Positions 29,630 through 38,979 of a stretch of 64,000 nucleotides of DNA are shown piece by piece. The stretch spans positions 992,001 through 1,056,000 of the forward strand of contig NZ_JACVPO010000001.1 of NCBI RefSeq assembly GCF_018881835.1, written 5' to 3'. Position numbers and translations under genes: made by a program. The notes below the pieces were generated by a model. The model worked only from the letters and a program-made list of their open reading frames with translations. It was not told the DNA's origin and searched no databases. Each line of letters begins with the position of its first letter. Position 1 is the stretch's first letter. Origin of the DNA: Polynucleobacter hallstattensis (GTDB lineage: Bacteria > Pseudomonadota > Gammaproteobacteria > Burkholderiales > Burkholderiaceae).

Positions 29630-30283
29630 ATGAAAAAATACTTTATCGCAGGCATTCTGGTGTGGGCACCGATGTCAATCACCATTTGGGTGATTGCATG
29701 GGGATTAGGTCTGCTCGACGGCGTTTTTGGTTCTGTGATGCATGCCATTATTGCTGTATTCCCCAATCAGTTTGCCGGTGATTTGCAACATTTCCGTGAA
29801 TTACCCGGTGTGGGCATTCTGATTGTTATATCAGTCATCATGGTCACTGGATTACTTGCAATCAGTTTTGCGGGGCAGTGGTGGATGAAGATATGGAACC
29901 GCTTGATGAATCGCATTCCGATTGTGCGATCGATTTATTCTAGTGTTCAACAAGTATCCTCCACTTTATTTTCTGGCAGTGGCCAAGCATTTAGCAAAGC
30001 ATTATTAATTCGCTATCCACATGCAGATTCTTGGGCGATCGCATTTCAGACTGGTATGCCAGCAAAAGAAGTGGCTGCTAAGTTGGGCGAGGATTACGTT
30101 AATGTTTTCCTGCCCACTACTCCAAATCCAACCTCTGGATTTTTTATGATCGTCCCACGTGCGCACACCATTGAATTAGAGATGAGTGTCGAAGAGGCGC
30201 TCAAACATATTGTTTCAATGGGATCAGTTCCTCCCACCAGTTCAACTGGTTTGAATGCTGCTCAGTCAAACCATCATCTTTGA
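29630..30283 (+). CDS. DUF502 family membrane protein
   Basis: Function unknown. The 217-residue protein begins MKKYFIAGILVWAPMSITIW with a first membrane segment, has a second (about 60-85; GVGILIVISVIMVTGLLAIS), then RIPIVRSIYSSVQQVSSTLF, the most conserved DUF502 segment, and a soluble tail with VFLPTTPNPTSGFFMIVP. Located between ubiB and aspS as in related Burkholderiales. A role at the cytoplasmic membrane is all that can be said. Confidence 0.88.
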   Translation: MKKYFIAGILVWAPMSITIWVIAWGLGLLDGVFGSVMHAIIAVFPNQFAGDLQHFRELPGVGILIVISVIMVTGLLAISFAGQWWMKIWNRLMNRIPIVRSIYSSVQQVSSTLFSGSGQAFSKALLIRYPHADSWAIAFQTGMPAKEVAAKLGEDYVNVFLPTTPNPTSGFFMIVPRAHTIELEMSVEEALKHIVSMGSVPPTSSTGLNAAQSNHHL

Positions 30284-30299
30284 TTTATAGGAAATTGTT

Positions 30300-32099
30300 A
30301 TGTCGATGCGAAGCCATACCTGCGGCCAGGTAACTGAATCACTCATTGGTCAAGAGATTACCCTCTCTGGTTGGGTTAATCGTCGCCGTGACCACGGTGG
30401 CGTAATCTTTATTGACTTGCGTGATCACCAAGGTTTTGTGCAAGTTGTTTGCGATCCAGATCGCCCTGAGATGTTTGCATTGGCTGAGCAGGTTCGCAAT
30501 GAATTTTGTATTCAGATTAAAGGCTTGGTTCGCGCACGTCCTGCTGGTACCGAGAACAATGATCTAGCCAGTGGCAAAATTGAAGTGCTTTGCCATGGCC
30601 TAGTGATTTTGAATGCGTCTATTACTCCTCCATTCCAACTGGAAGATGAGAATTTATCGGAGACTACTCGCTTAACTCACCGTGTTTTGGACTTGCGTCG
30701 CCCGCAAATGCAAAAGAATTTACGTTTACGCTATAACGTGGCTATGGAATGCCGTCGCTACCTTGACGCTGCAGGTTTTATTGATATCGAAACGCCGATG
30801 TTAACGAAGAGCACTCCTGAAGGTGCTCGAGACTACCTAGTGCCTTCACGTGTACATGATGGTCAGTTCTTTGCTTTGCCACAGTCTCCTCAGCTATTTA
30901 AACAGTTGTTGATGGTGGCTGGTTTTGATCGTTACTACCAAATTACTAAGTGCTTCCGTGACGAAGATTTGCGTGCTGATCGTCAGCCTGAATTTACTCA
31001 GATCGACTGTGAAACTGCTTTCTTGGATGAGCTAGAAATTCGTGAGTTATTTGAAAACATGATTCGTCATATTTTCAAAACTACTATGAATGTAGAGTTG
31101 CCAAATCCATTCCCAACTATGCCTTACTCAGAGGGTATGGCGCGCTTTGGTTCGGACAAGCCAGATCTGCGTGTGAATTTTGAATTCACTGAACTGACTG
31201 ACTTAATGAAGGATGTCGATTTCAAAGTATTTTCTGGTGCAGCAAACCAAGAGGATGGGCGCGTAGTTGGTTTGTGCGTACCTAGCGGTGCTGAGATTAG
31301 TCGTAGTGAAATTGATGACTACACTCAATTTGTAGCGATCTATGGTGCTAAAGGTTTGGCATGGATCAAGGTGAACTCGCTTGCAGAAGGCCGTAATGGC
31401 TTGCAATCACCCATCGTCAAGAACTTGCATGATGCTGCTATCGAAGGCATCTTAAAGCGCACTGGCGCTAAAGATGGCGATATTATTTTCTTCGGTGCTG
31501 ATAAAGAGAAAGTGGTTAATGATGCTATTGGTGGTTTGCGCCTGAAGATTGGTCACTCTGCTTGGGGTAAAGAGCATGGTCTATCTACCGAAGGTTGGAA
31601 ACCATTGTGGGTAGTGGATTTCCCCATGTTTGAATATGATGAAGATAATGCCCGTTGGGTTGCATGTCACCATCCATTCACTAGCCCTAAAGATGAGCAT
31701 ATGCAGTACCTCGAATCGAGCCCAGGAAAGTGTTTAGCCAAGGCTTATGACATGGTTCTGAATGGTAGCGAGATTGGTGGTGGATCAGTTCGTATCCATC
31801 AAGAAGCAGTGCAAAGCCAGGTATTTCGTGCCTTGAAGATCGGTGCAGAAGAGGCTCAGGCGAAGTTTGGATTCTTGTTGGATGCTTTGCAGTACGGTGC
31901 GCCTCCACACGGTGGTATTGCATTTGGTTTGGATCGTATTGTCACGATGATGACCGGTGCTGAATCTATCCGTGATGTGATCGCCTTCCCGAAAACACAG
32001 CGTGCGCAGTGCTTACTTACTCAAGCTCCTAGCCCAGTAGACGAGCGTCAGTTGAAAGAGCTTCACATCCGCTTGCGTCAAGCTGCACCTGCTGCTTAA
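30300..32099 (+). CDS. aspS: Aspartate-tRNA ligase (probably non-discriminating, Asp/Asn)
   Basis: Class II synthetase charging tRNA-Asp. The 599-residue bacterial-type enzyme has an N-terminal OB anticodon-binding domain ([19 protein letters not shown]), class II motifs ([27 protein letters not shown]) and a GAD insertion domain. In the OB domain, His32 (RRRDHGG) and Gly83 (RARPAGT) stand where E. coli AspRS has Leu and Lys; His and Gly there are associated with the relaxed Pseudomonas aeruginosa enzyme that also charges tRNA-Asn with Asp. That specificity is inferred. The start may be ATG 30300 or 30306. nudB follows 22 bases on. Confidence 0.97.
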   Translation: MSMRSHTCGQVTESLIGQEITLSGWVNRRRDHGGVIFIDLRDHQGFVQVVCDPDRPEMFALAEQVRNEFCIQIKGLVRARPAGTENNDLASGKIEVLCHGLVILNASITPPFQLEDENLSETTRLTHRVLDLRRPQMQKNLRLRYNVAMECRRYLDAAGFIDIETPMLTKSTPEGARDYLVPSRVHDGQFFALPQSPQLFKQLLMVAGFDRYYQITKCFRDEDLRADRQPEFTQIDCETAFLDELEIRELFENMIRHIFKTTMNVELPNPFPTMPYSEGMARFGSDKPDLRVNFEFTELTDLMKDVDFKVFSGAANQEDGRVVGLCVPSGAEISRSEIDDYTQFVAIYGAKGLAWIKVNSLAEGRNGLQSPIVKNLHDAAIEGILKRTGAKDGDIIFFGADKEKVVNDAIGGLRLKIGHSAWGKEHGLSTEGWKPLWVVDFPMFEYDEDNARWVACHHPFTSPKDEHMQYLESSPGKCLAKAYDMVLNGSEIGGGSVRIHQEAVQSQVFRALKIGAEEAQAKFGFLLDALQYGAPPHGGIAFGLDRIVTMMTGAESIRDVIAFPKTQRAQCLLTQAPSPVDERQLKELHIRLRQAAPAA

Positions 32100-32121
32100 G
32101 TAAGACAGTATTTAGATCATC

Positions 32122-32580
32122 TTGAAAATCCCCATTTCGGTTTTAGTTGTCATTTACAAATCGAATGGGGAGGTCTTGCTAATCGAGCGGGCCGATAAAG
32201 CCAATTTTTGGCAATCTGTTACTGGTAGCATTGATTTCCTTGATGAGGATCTTAGTGCTGCCGCTGCGCGTGAAGTCCTTGAAGAGACCGGCATTGATGT
32301 CCAATCTCTTCCAGCAGCCTCCTTACAGGATATGCATCATCAGATTGAGTATGAGATTTATCCGCAATGGCGTCATCGCTACGCTCCTGGAGTGACCAAA
32401 AATGCTGAGCATTGGTTCTCATTACTGGTTCCAAATGCAGTTTTAGTCAGATTGGCGCCAAGAGAGCATGTTGCCTATCAATGGCTGCCACACGCTGAAG
32501 CGGCAAATAAATGTTTCTCTCCCAGTAATGGCGCAGCAATTCTCAAGTTATTTTCTGCGCGTCAGAGCGTAACTGACTAA
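32122..32580 (+). CDS. nudB: Dihydroneopterin triphosphate diphosphatase (Nudix)
   Basis: Removes pyrophosphate from dihydroneopterin triphosphate in folate synthesis. The 152-residue protein opens KIPISVLVVIYKSNGEVLLIER and carries FWQSVTGS and a Nudix box GSIDFLDEDLSAAAAREVLEE; the Gly-to-Glu spacing is one longer than the classical box. HRYAPGVTKNAEHWF matches E. coli NudB. A TTG at 32122 is the only plausible start: two ATC codons precede it and then an in-frame TAG at 32113. Same order (aspS then nudB) is seen in relatives. Confidence 0.9.
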   Translation: MKIPISVLVVIYKSNGEVLLIERADKANFWQSVTGSIDFLDEDLSAAAAREVLEETGIDVQSLPAASLQDMHHQIEYEIYPQWRHRYAPGVTKNAEHWFSLLVPNAVLVRLAPREHVAYQWLPHAEAANKCFSPSNGAAILKLFSARQSVTD

Positions 32581-32589
32581 GATAGAGCG

Positions 32590-34413
32590 ATGAGACATTC
32601 ATCAGGGCATCATCATTCAGTAGCAGACTCAAAGCCAGCAAAGGGTAGCGACTGGAAAGTTATTCGCGATTTACTCCCCTATCTATTGGAATACAAGTTT
32701 AGGGTTGCGATTGCTCTGACATGCTTAGTGGCTGCTAAGGTGACTAATCTTGGCATTCCGATTTTGATGAAGCAATTGATTGATGAGCTCAATATCAGAG
32801 TAGACTCTCCTCAAGCTTTATTAGTAGTACCAGCCGGATTGATCTTAGCCTACGGTCTCTTACGGGTGTCTGCTTCTTTATTTACCGAGCTAAGAGAATC
32901 CCTCTTTGCTCGCGTAACTCAAAATGCCGTTCGTAAAGTAGCGCTACAAGTTTTTGAGCATCTACACTCGCTGGCTCTGAGCTTTCATTTAGCGCGTCAG
33001 ACTGGTGGAGTTAGTCGAGATATTGAGCGCGGTACTCGCGGTATTCAGTCGCTAATTTCCTATTCCCTATATAGCATCCTACCAACCCTGATTGAGTTTT
33101 GTTTGGTACTTGGCTACTTGGCTTACGCATATGATATGTGGTTTGCCATCATTACCTTAGTTGCATTGGTACTCTATATTGTCTTTACGGTAGTGGTGAC
33201 AGAATGGCGAACGCATTTCCGCCGCACCATGAATGACATGGATTCCAAGGCCAATCAGAAGGCAATTGATTCCTTATTGAATTTTGAGACGGTGAAGTAC
33301 TTTGGTAATGAAGCCTTTGAAGCTAGTCGTTACGATCAAAATCTCATGCGCTACCAAGTGGCTGCAGTCAAGTCACAAAAATCTTTAGCCGTACTCAATC
33401 TTGGGCAGCAAGCAATTATTGCGATTGGATTAGTCCTAATTTTATGGCGAGCAACTCAGGGTGTGATTGATGGATCTATGACCTTGGGTGATTTGGTATT
33501 GGTTAATACCTTGATGATTCAGTTATATATACCGCTGAATTTTCTGGGTGTGATCTATCGTGAGATTAAACAGGCGCTGACTGACATGGATCGTATGTTT
33601 TCACTTCTGAATACGGAGAAGGAGATTGCGGATGCACCCAATGCCCAGTCTTTGCGTATCAGTAATCAAAGCCGTGGCCCAGACGTTCGTTTTGAGAATG
33701 TCTCATTTCATTACGATGCCAAACGTGAGATTTTGAAGGATGTTAGCTTTAATATCCCTGCTGGCACTATTACTGCAGTTGTAGGGCAGAGCGGTGCCGG
33801 TAAGAGTACCTTAGCCCGCCTACTGTTTCGTTTTTACGATGTTCAGTCCGGAAAAATCCTCATTGATTATCAAAATATTGTGGATGTTACTCAATTGAGT
33901 TTACGAAAAGCGATTGGTATCGTTCCTCAAGATACTGTTTTGTTTAATGACACCATTGGCTACAACATTGCTTATGGCAATCCCAATGCTTCAATTGAAG
34001 AGGTTCATGAGGCTGCTAGGGCAGCGCAGATCGATCGCTTCATCAAGCATCTCCCGGATGGCTATGACACTCAAGTAGGTGAGCGTGGTCTGAAATTATC
34101 TGGTGGCGAGAAGCAGCGTGTTGCGATTGCGCGCACCTTACTCAAAAAGCCAGCAATGTTAATTTTTGATGAGGCAACATCGGCGCTGGACTCTAAAACG
34201 GAGCGGGCATTTCAGGAAGAGCTACTTGGCTTGGCTAAAAACCGTACAACTTTGATTATTGCGCATAGGCTTTCCACCATTGTTCATGCGGATCAAATTT
34301 TAGTGATGGAACATGGCCAGATAGTCGAGCGGGGAACACATACAGAGCTATTGGCTGCTGGTAGTCGCTATGCTGAAATGTGGCAAATGCAAGAGCGCAT
34401 TGTTCTTGATTAG
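32590..34413 (+). CDS. ABC exporter of the Atm1/HMT1 type
   Basis: Half-transporter with a fused membrane domain and ATPase. The 607-residue protein has six membrane helices (about 30-325) and a nucleotide-binding domain with Walker A GQSGAGKST, signature LSGGEKQR, Walker B LIFDEATSALD and H-loop IAHRLSTIV. The stretch LLNFETVKYFGNEAFEASRYD is characteristic of the Atm1 branch, which exports glutathione-linked metal or sulfur compounds; MsbA-type lipid flippases lack it. A His-rich N-terminus (HSSGHHHS) may bind metal. Nine bases separate it from nudB and from the glycerate kinase gene. Confidence 0.9.
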   Translation: MRHSSGHHHSVADSKPAKGSDWKVIRDLLPYLLEYKFRVAIALTCLVAAKVTNLGIPILMKQLIDELNIRVDSPQALLVVPAGLILAYGLLRVSASLFTELRESLFARVTQNAVRKVALQVFEHLHSLALSFHLARQTGGVSRDIERGTRGIQSLISYSLYSILPTLIEFCLVLGYLAYAYDMWFAIITLVALVLYIVFTVVVTEWRTHFRRTMNDMDSKANQKAIDSLLNFETVKYFGNEAFEASRYDQNLMRYQVAAVKSQKSLAVLNLGQQAIIAIGLVLILWRATQGVIDGSMTLGDLVLVNTLMIQLYIPLNFLGVIYREIKQALTDMDRMFSLLNTEKEIADAPNAQSLRISNQSRGPDVRFENVSFHYDAKREILKDVSFNIPAGTITAVVGQSGAGKSTLARLLFRFYDVQSGKILIDYQNIVDVTQLSLRKAIGIVPQDTVLFNDTIGYNIAYGNPNASIEEVHEAARAAQIDRFIKHLPDGYDTQVGERGLKLSGGEKQRVAIARTLLKKPAMLIFDEATSALDSKTERAFQEELLGLAKNRTTLIIAHRLSTIVHADQILVMEHGQIVERGTHTELLAAGSRYAEMWQMQERIVLD

Positions 34414-34422
34414 AATATCTAC

Positions 34423-35739
34423 ATGAGCCAGCAAGAAACTATTCTCAAAAATGCCTTTGCCGCAGCTTTAGCGGTTGCTGACCCAAACAAAATCGTTCCT
34501 GAATACCTCAGCAAGATCTTTCCTCAAGGCTCGGAGCCCAAGGGAAGATGTTTAGTGGTGGGTGCAGGCAAAGCCAGTGCATCAATGGCAACCGCCCTAG
34601 AGTCCCATGCTCAGAGTCATTGGCCTAATGCAATTATTGAGGGAGTGGTATTGACCCGCTATGGGCACAACTCTCCTACTAATCACATCAAAATTATTGA
34701 AGCAGGTCATCCTGTGCCCGATCAAGCGGGTATGGACGGCGCTAAAGAAGTCTATCGCTTGGTTGGTGAATTACAAGCTGGCGATGTTTTAATTGCCTTA
34801 ATTTCCGGTGGCGGTTCAAGTTTACTTACCTTGCCCCAAGCTGGCATCAGTATCGAAGATATGCGCAAGACAACCGAAGCGCTATTACGCTCCGGTGCGC
34901 CAATTGAAGAGATGAATGTCGTTCGTAAACATTTGTCAGCGATTCAGGGTGGTAATTTGGCAAGACTGGCTATTGCACGTGGTGCTCGAGTTGAAGCCTT
35001 GCTGATTTCCGATGTGACGGGAGATTCTCCTGCAGACATTGCCAGCGGTCCTTGCGCTCCAGATTATTCGACCTACCAGGATGCTCTGGATATTTTGACC
35101 AAGTATCAATTAAGTTCTAACTCTATTCCGGAGTCTGTTTCATCCCATTTGCAACGTGGTGTAGCCGGTGAAGTTCCAGAGACTCTAAAAGAAGCAGATC
35201 TCCAAAATATGGAGGTCAGCAATCATGTCATTGCTACGGCCTATAAGAGTCTTGAGGCTGCGGCAGACTATGTCCGTACACAAGGTTACGAGCCCGTTAT
35301 TTTGGGTGACACTATTACGGGCGAGGCACAAGCTGTAGGGATAGAGCAAGCTTCTCTAGCACGTCAGCACTTGAAGATGGATAAGCCAATTGCCCTCATC
35401 TCAGGTGGCGAGTGCACGGTAACTATTCCTCATGGAATTAAAGGCCGCGGTGGTCGTTGTAGTGAATACCTGCTTTCATTCTTCGCGGCATCAACTGATC
35501 TTCCGAATATTTCCGCTTTAGCTGCAGATACTGATGGTATCGATGGTAGTGAAAAGAATGCCGGTGCGTGGTTTACCTCTGAGATCCGCCAGGCTGCCAA
35601 TAAGCAAGGCTTGATCCCTTCACAGTTTCTAGATCAGCACGATTGCTATGGTTTTTTTGCGCAATTTGATGCTTTGGTGGAAACTGGTCCCACACTGACA
35701 AATGTGAATGACTTTCGCATCATCTTGCTTGATAAATAA
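34423..35739 (+). CDS. Glycerate 2-kinase (GckA/TtuD type)
   Basis: Phosphorylates D-glycerate, linking the glyoxylate/glycerate route to glycolysis; older annotations call this family hydroxypyruvate reductase TtuD. The 438-residue protein has the N-terminal DUF4147 domain ([28 protein letters not shown]) and the C-terminal MOFRL domain ([30 protein letters not shown]). No tartronate-semialdehyde reductase or glyoxylate carboligase gene is nearby. pyrC starts 2 bases after the stop. Confidence 0.92.
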   Translation: MSQQETILKNAFAAALAVADPNKIVPEYLSKIFPQGSEPKGRCLVVGAGKASASMATALESHAQSHWPNAIIEGVVLTRYGHNSPTNHIKIIEAGHPVPDQAGMDGAKEVYRLVGELQAGDVLIALISGGGSSLLTLPQAGISIEDMRKTTEALLRSGAPIEEMNVVRKHLSAIQGGNLARLAIARGARVEALLISDVTGDSPADIASGPCAPDYSTYQDALDILTKYQLSSNSIPESVSSHLQRGVAGEVPETLKEADLQNMEVSNHVIATAYKSLEAAADYVRTQGYEPVILGDTITGEAQAVGIEQASLARQHLKMDKPIALISGGECTVTIPHGIKGRGGRCSEYLLSFFAASTDLPNISALAADTDGIDGSEKNAGAWFTSEIRQAANKQGLIPSQFLDQHDCYGFFAQFDALVETGPTLTNVNDFRIILLDK

Positions 35740-35741
35740 TT

Positions 35742-36800
35742 ATGTCCAATAGCCAAATACAAATTCAACTGATTCAGCCAGATGACTGGCATTTGCATAT
35801 TCGTGATGGTGAAGTGATGCGAGATGTCTTGGCAGATACTGCGCGCCAATTTGCGCGTGCCATCATCATGCCAAATTTGAAACCTCCAGTGACTACGGTT
35901 GATTTGGCAAATGCGTATCGTGGTCGTATTGAAGCCAACCTTCAATCTTTGGGTGTGACAAGCTTTACACCATTAATGACCCTATATCTCACGGACAACA
36001 CAGCTGCCGATGAAGTGCGTAAAGCAAAGAATGCTGGCATTGTTGGATTTAAACTTTACCCTGCAGGAGCGACAACTAACAGTGATGCAGGTGTGAGTGA
36101 TATCAAGCGTTGTTATGCTGCACTAGAAGCAATGCAGGCCGTCGGTATGCCTTTGTTAGTACATGGTGAAGTGACTAGTGCGCATATTGATATCTTTGAT
36201 CGTGAAGCAGTGTTTATTGATCAAGTGCTCGAACCTTTACGTAAAGATTTTCCTGAGCTCAAGATTGTGTTTGAGCACATTACTACCAAACAAGCTGCGC
36301 ACTATGTTCGTGACGCGCACACTGCTGGAAAAAACAATATCGCTGCTACGATTACTCCACAACATTTATTAATGAATCGCAATGCAATTTTTTCTGGCGG
36401 CATTCGTCCGCACAACTACTGCTTGCCAGTACTGAAGCGTGAAGAGCATCGTGTTGCTTTATTAGATGCCGCAACGAGTGGCAACCCCAGATTTTTCTTG
36501 GGTACAGATAGTGCGCCCCATGCTAAGGGCGCTAAAGAAGCTGCTTGCGGTTGCGCTGGTTGTTATAGTGGTTTCAATGCCTTAGGTTTATATGCTGAGG
36601 CATTTGAGAGTGTAGGCAAGCTGGACAAACTTGAAGGCTTCGCTAGTTTCTTCGGCCCAGATTTTTATCTAATGCCGCGTAATACTCAAAAGGTAACTTT
36701 GGTGAAGCAGGCGCAAAACATTCCTGCAGAGCTTCCTTTGGGTGATGACACGATTGTGCCGCTTCGTGCTGGTGAGACGATTGCTTGGACCTTGGCTTAA
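35742..36800 (+). CDS. pyrC: Dihydroorotase
   Basis: Cyclises carbamoyl-aspartate to dihydroorotate in pyrimidine synthesis. The 352-residue protein is the E. coli-like class II enzyme: the zinc ligands begin in [12 protein letters not shown], the carboxylated lysine lies in [15 protein letters not shown], and [14 protein letters not shown] and [12 protein letters not shown] supply the remaining metal and catalytic residues. Two bases separate it from the glycerate kinase gene, so they are probably co-transcribed. rnpB follows on the same strand. Confidence 0.97.
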   Translation: MSNSQIQIQLIQPDDWHLHIRDGEVMRDVLADTARQFARAIIMPNLKPPVTTVDLANAYRGRIEANLQSLGVTSFTPLMTLYLTDNTAADEVRKAKNAGIVGFKLYPAGATTNSDAGVSDIKRCYAALEAMQAVGMPLLVHGEVTSAHIDIFDREAVFIDQVLEPLRKDFPELKIVFEHITTKQAAHYVRDAHTAGKNNIAATITPQHLLMNRNAIFSGGIRPHNYCLPVLKREEHRVALLDAATSGNPRFFLGTDSAPHAKGAKEAACGCAGCYSGFNALGLYAEAFESVGKLDKLEGFASFFGPDFYLMPRNTQKVTLVKQAQNIPAELPLGDDTIVPLRAGETIAWTLA

Positions 36801-36852
36801 GTAAGTTAAGACTTTCGCTATTCATTTTTAGACTAAATTTCTGCGACTGCGT

Positions 36853-36858
36853 TAGACT
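36853..36858 (+). promoter_or_regulatory. Candidate -10 element of rnpB
   Basis: TAGACT ends six bases before the inferred first base of RNase P RNA (36865), the right distance for a transcription start. No strong -35 is visible; TTAGAC at 36828 is 19 bases upstream. Confidence 0.35.
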
Positions 36859-36864
36859 GCAGGC

Positions 36865-37171
36865 GCAGAGTCAATTGGGCAATCGCCGCCACTTTATTGT
36901 GGGGGAGGAAAGTCCGGACTCCATAGGGAAGGGTGATGGCTAACGGCCATCCACGGTGACGTGAGGAATAGGGCCACAGAGACGAGCGTATTTAGTTACG
37001 GTGAAACGCGGTAACCTCCACCTGGAGCAATCCCAAGTAAGCAGGCGATGAGGCGTCCCGCTGAGTCTGCGGGTAGGGAGCTTGAGCCGTCAGGTAACTG
37101 CCGGCCTAGAGGAATGATTGCCCCTAGATGCAAATCTAGGCGACAGAATCCGGCTTATCGATTGACTCTGC
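36865..37171 (+). ncRNA. rnpB: RNase P RNA (type A, shortened)
   Basis: Catalytic RNA that trims tRNA 5' ends. The ends pair perfectly over 11 bp (P1: GCAGAGTCAAT, 36865-36875, with ATTGACTCTGC, 37161-37171). Universally conserved blocks are present: GAGGAAAGTCCGGACTCC, ACAGAGAC, GGTGAAA, CTCCACCTGGAGCAA, the GGGTAGG element that pairs with tRNA CCA, GAGCC and ACAGAATCCGGCTTAT. P18 has a GTAA tetraloop and a P19 hairpin (CCTAGAT-GCAA-ATCTAGG) is added. Between GGTGAAA and CGGTAACCTCC only two bases occur, where E. coli has helices P13 and P14, so both seem absent. At about 307 nt it is shorter than the roughly 377-nt E. coli RNA. Confidence 0.96.
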
Positions 37172-37184
37172 ACTTTCTCAAGAC

Positions 37185-37610
37185 TTATTCGTCATTCAGG
37201 ACGTCGATCGAATAAGTAATTTCTGCCGTCTTGGCGAGCATGGTTGTCGCGGAGCAGTACTTTTCGTGGGAAAGCTTGACTGCACGCTCAACCTTAGACA
37301 AATCGAGGTTTTTGCCTTTAACCGTGAAATGCAGGTTAATTTTTGTAAATACTTTGGGCTCAGTCTCTGCTCGCTCGGCTGTCAGCTGGACATCGCAAGC
37401 GCTAATCTCTTGGCGAGCCTTTTGTAGGATTAAAACCACATCAAAGGCGGCACAGCCGCCAGTTCCCGCCAAAATCAGTTCCATAGGCCTTGAGGCGCTA
37501 TTTTTGCCCCCAGCTTCGGGGGGTCCATCCATTGTGACTTGGTGACCACTACCGGTTTTTGCCGAAAACGCCATGCCGCCATTACCCAACCAACTTACTT
37601 GACATTCCAT
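37185..37610 (-). CDS. OsmC family peroxiredoxin-like protein (YhfA subgroup)
   Basis: Small OsmC-fold protein; members act as thiol peroxidases or have unknown function. The 141 residues include RPMELILAGTGGCAAFDVV with the first cysteine and HEKYCSATTML with the second, the usual redox pair. The short length without the OsmC N-terminal arm suggests the YhfA-like subgroup. It is convergent with rnpB (14 bases between ends) and its start faces the AT-rich rplM upstream region. Confidence 0.9.
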   Translation of the reverse strand: MECQVSWLGNGGMAFSAKTGSGHQVTMDGPPEAGGKNSASRPMELILAGTGGCAAFDVVLILQKARQEISACDVQLTAERAETEPKVFTKINLHFTVKGKNLDLSKVERAVKLSHEKYCSATTMLAKTAEITYSIDVLNDE

Positions 37611-37732
37611 GTTAGCGACCCCTAATTTACAAAATTAATCAATATTATCAATAGTTTACCAATAATTACAGCTTAAAGTTATTAGCTATTTTTTGCTAAA
37701 AAGCATCAAAAAATTGATTTTGGTCAATATTC

Positions 37733-37762
37733 TTGCGTTGCACCATATTTCTTGTGTAGAAT
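37733..37762 (+). promoter_or_regulatory. Candidate promoter upstream of the rplM leader terminator
   Basis: TTGCGT (37733-37738) and TAGAAT (37757-37762) are spaced 18 bases apart; the -10 matches consensus at five of six positions and the -35 at three. Transcription would begin near 37769 and meet a strong terminator about 100 bases later. Confidence 0.45.
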
Positions 37763-37768
37763 AACCAC

Positions 37769-37870
37769 ATTGGCTGTCAGTCTTATATAAGATATCGATG
37801 TGCCTCCCAGTGTCTCCTCCACTTAAACATAGGTGGATTCCAACCCAGGACTCGTTCCTGGGTTTTTTTT
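37769..37870 (+). ncRNA. Possible ~100-nt RNA (attenuated leader or sRNA) upstream of rplM
   Basis: If the candidate promoter is used, the RNA would contain hairpin TCCACT/GGTGGA (37818-37837, one G-U pair) and end at an intrinsic terminator. The compact hairpin-then-terminator layout fits either a free small RNA or a premature-termination product of an rplM leader. There is no convincing short reading frame. I do not recognise the RNA family. Confidence 0.35.
37842..37870 (+). terminator. Strong intrinsic terminator upstream of rplM
   Basis: A perfect 9-bp stem, AACCCAGGA (37842-37850) with TCCTGGGTT (37856-37864), has a 5-base loop and runs into an eight-T tract (37863-37870). The nearest plus-strand gene upstream is rnpB, 670 bases away; rplM starts 158 bases downstream. 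Confidence 0.88.
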
Positions 37871-37874
37871 GGGT

Positions 37875-37880
37875 TACAAT
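37875..37880 (+). promoter_or_regulatory. Candidate -10 for rplM-rpsI
   Basis: TACAAT, five of six consensus, lies immediately after the terminator U-run; no good -35 is visible because the position falls in the terminator loop and stem. If used, the rplM leader would be about 140 nt. Confidence 0.35.
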
Positions 37881-37894
37881 TCAAGGCTTTACTG

Positions 37895-37920
37895 AATTAC
37901 CGAACCAGTCAGCGGTAATT
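37895..37920 (+). promoter_or_regulatory. Hairpin in the rplM leader
   Basis: AATTACCG (37895-37902) pairs perfectly with CGGTAATT (37913-37920) around a 10-base loop. It could be a ribosomal-protein binding site for feedback by L13 (or S9), as known for rplM operons of other bacteria, but I recognise no known leader family. Confidence 0.35.
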
Positions 37921-38027
37921 GTTTTACCAAGTGAATTACAGAATCTGCGAGCTTGCAAACATAAGCAGGGCCAAGGTGGACGTAATTTGATTGGAGTAAT
38001 TTTTTGACTATAACAATTTAAGAAATC

Positions 38028-38456
38028 ATGAAAACTTTTTCTGCAAAATCCCACGAGGTAGTGCATGAATGGTTCGTGATTGACGCTACGGACAAAGTCC
38101 TCGGTCGTGTCGCCAGTGAAGTGGCACTCCGTCTACGCGGCAAGCACAAGCCTGAATACACCCCACACGTTGATACCGGCGACTTTATTGTTGTCATCAA
38201 TTCTTCTAAGCTACGTGTCACAGGCACAAAAGGCTTGAACAAAATTTATTACCGTCACAGCGGATACCCAGGTGGTATTAGCTCGACCAACTTCGACAAG
38301 ATGCAAGATCGTTTTCCAGGTCGTGCCTTAGAGAAGGCTGTGAAGGGTATGTTGCCAAAAGGCCCACTAGGTTATGCCATGATTAAGAAATTAAAAGTCT
38401 ATGGCGACGCCAGTCATCCGCATGCGGCTCAACAGCCAAAAGCGTTAGAGATTTAA
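38028..38456 (+). CDS. rplM: 50S ribosomal protein L13
   Basis: Early-assembly 23S rRNA-binding protein. The 142-residue product begins [11 protein letters not shown] and has [36 protein letters not shown] and [20 protein letters not shown], all typical of L13. The ribosome-binding site is weak (AAGAAATC before the ATG), unusual for an abundant protein and compatible with leader regulation. rpsI follows 9 bases after the stop. Confidence 0.99.
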   Translation: MKTFSAKSHEVVHEWFVIDATDKVLGRVASEVALRLRGKHKPEYTPHVDTGDFIVVINSSKLRVTGTKGLNKIYYRHSGYPGGISSTNFDKMQDRFPGRALEKAVKGMLPKGPLGYAMIKKLKVYGDASHPHAAQQPKALEI

Positions 38457-38465
38457 GGAAACCAA

Positions 38466-38867
38466 ATGGCTATTAATTACGGAAATTGGAATTACGGTAC
38501 AGGTCGTCGCAAGAGCTCTGTAGCACGTGTATTCATTAAATCTGGCAAAGGTGAGATTACTGTTAACGGTAAGCCCATCGATGCTTACTTTGCTCGTGAA
38601 ACATCACGCATGATCGCTCGTCAGCCTTTGGCTCTCACAGCTCACCTAACAACCTTTGATATCAAAGTAAACGTTAGCGGTGGCGGTGAAACTGGTCAAG
38701 CTGGTGCAGTTCGTCACGGTGTTACTCGTGCATTGATCGACTACGACAACGCTTTGAAGCCGACCCTGTCTAAAGCAGGCTTGGTAACTCGCGATGCTCG
38801 TGAAGTTGAGCGTAAAAAAGTTGGTCTGCATGGCGCGCGTCGTCGTAAGCAGTTCAGCAAGCGCTAA
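38466..38867 (+). CDS. rpsI: 30S ribosomal protein S9
   Basis: Small-subunit protein whose C-terminal tail reaches the P-site tRNA. The 133-residue product has [37 protein letters not shown] and the basic tail [11 protein letters not shown] ending in the conserved Lys-Arg. Shine-Dalgarno TAAGGA lies before the start. Paired with rplM as in nearly all bacteria and closed by a terminator at 38894-38919. Confidence 0.99.
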   Translation: MAINYGNWNYGTGRRKSSVARVFIKSGKGEITVNGKPIDAYFARETSRMIARQPLALTAHLTTFDIKVNVSGGGETGQAGAVRHGVTRALIDYDNALKPTLSKAGLVTRDAREVERKKVGLHGARRRKQFSKR

Positions 38868-38893
38868 TTCTCTCAGTCGCTTCAGTTTAATCG

Positions 38894-38919
38894 AAAGGGT
38901 CGCGCAAGCGGCCCTTTTT
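38894..38919 (+). terminator. Intrinsic terminator after rpsI
   Basis: A 10-bp stem, AAAGGGTCGC with GCGGCCCTTT (one T-G pair), is capped by a GCAA tetraloop and followed by T residues. Confidence 0.88.
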
Positions 38920-38979
38920 GTTTCTACAATCTAGGTATTAGAGAGATAAAATTCATCTGTCGGTATTTTGGAGAATGGC

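Larger units (their letters stand above)
37611..38027. other. 417-bp non-coding region between osmC and rplM
   Basis: The part next to osmC (37611-37740) is very AT-rich and probably holds the osmC promoter on the minus strand (GATAAT or TAAATT as possible -10), which I cannot fix. On the plus strand I see a candidate promoter (37733-37762), a small hairpin (37818-37837), a strong terminator (37842-37870), a second -10 (37875-37880) and a hairpin in the rplM leader (37895-37920); each is listed. A 69-codon open frame at 37798-38007 crosses the terminator and looks non-coding. Confidence 0.6.

Noticed and set aside
37798..38007. 69-codon open frame upstream of rplM
   Set aside because: It crosses the strong intrinsic terminator and the leader hairpin, has no ribosome-binding site and no protein-like composition.
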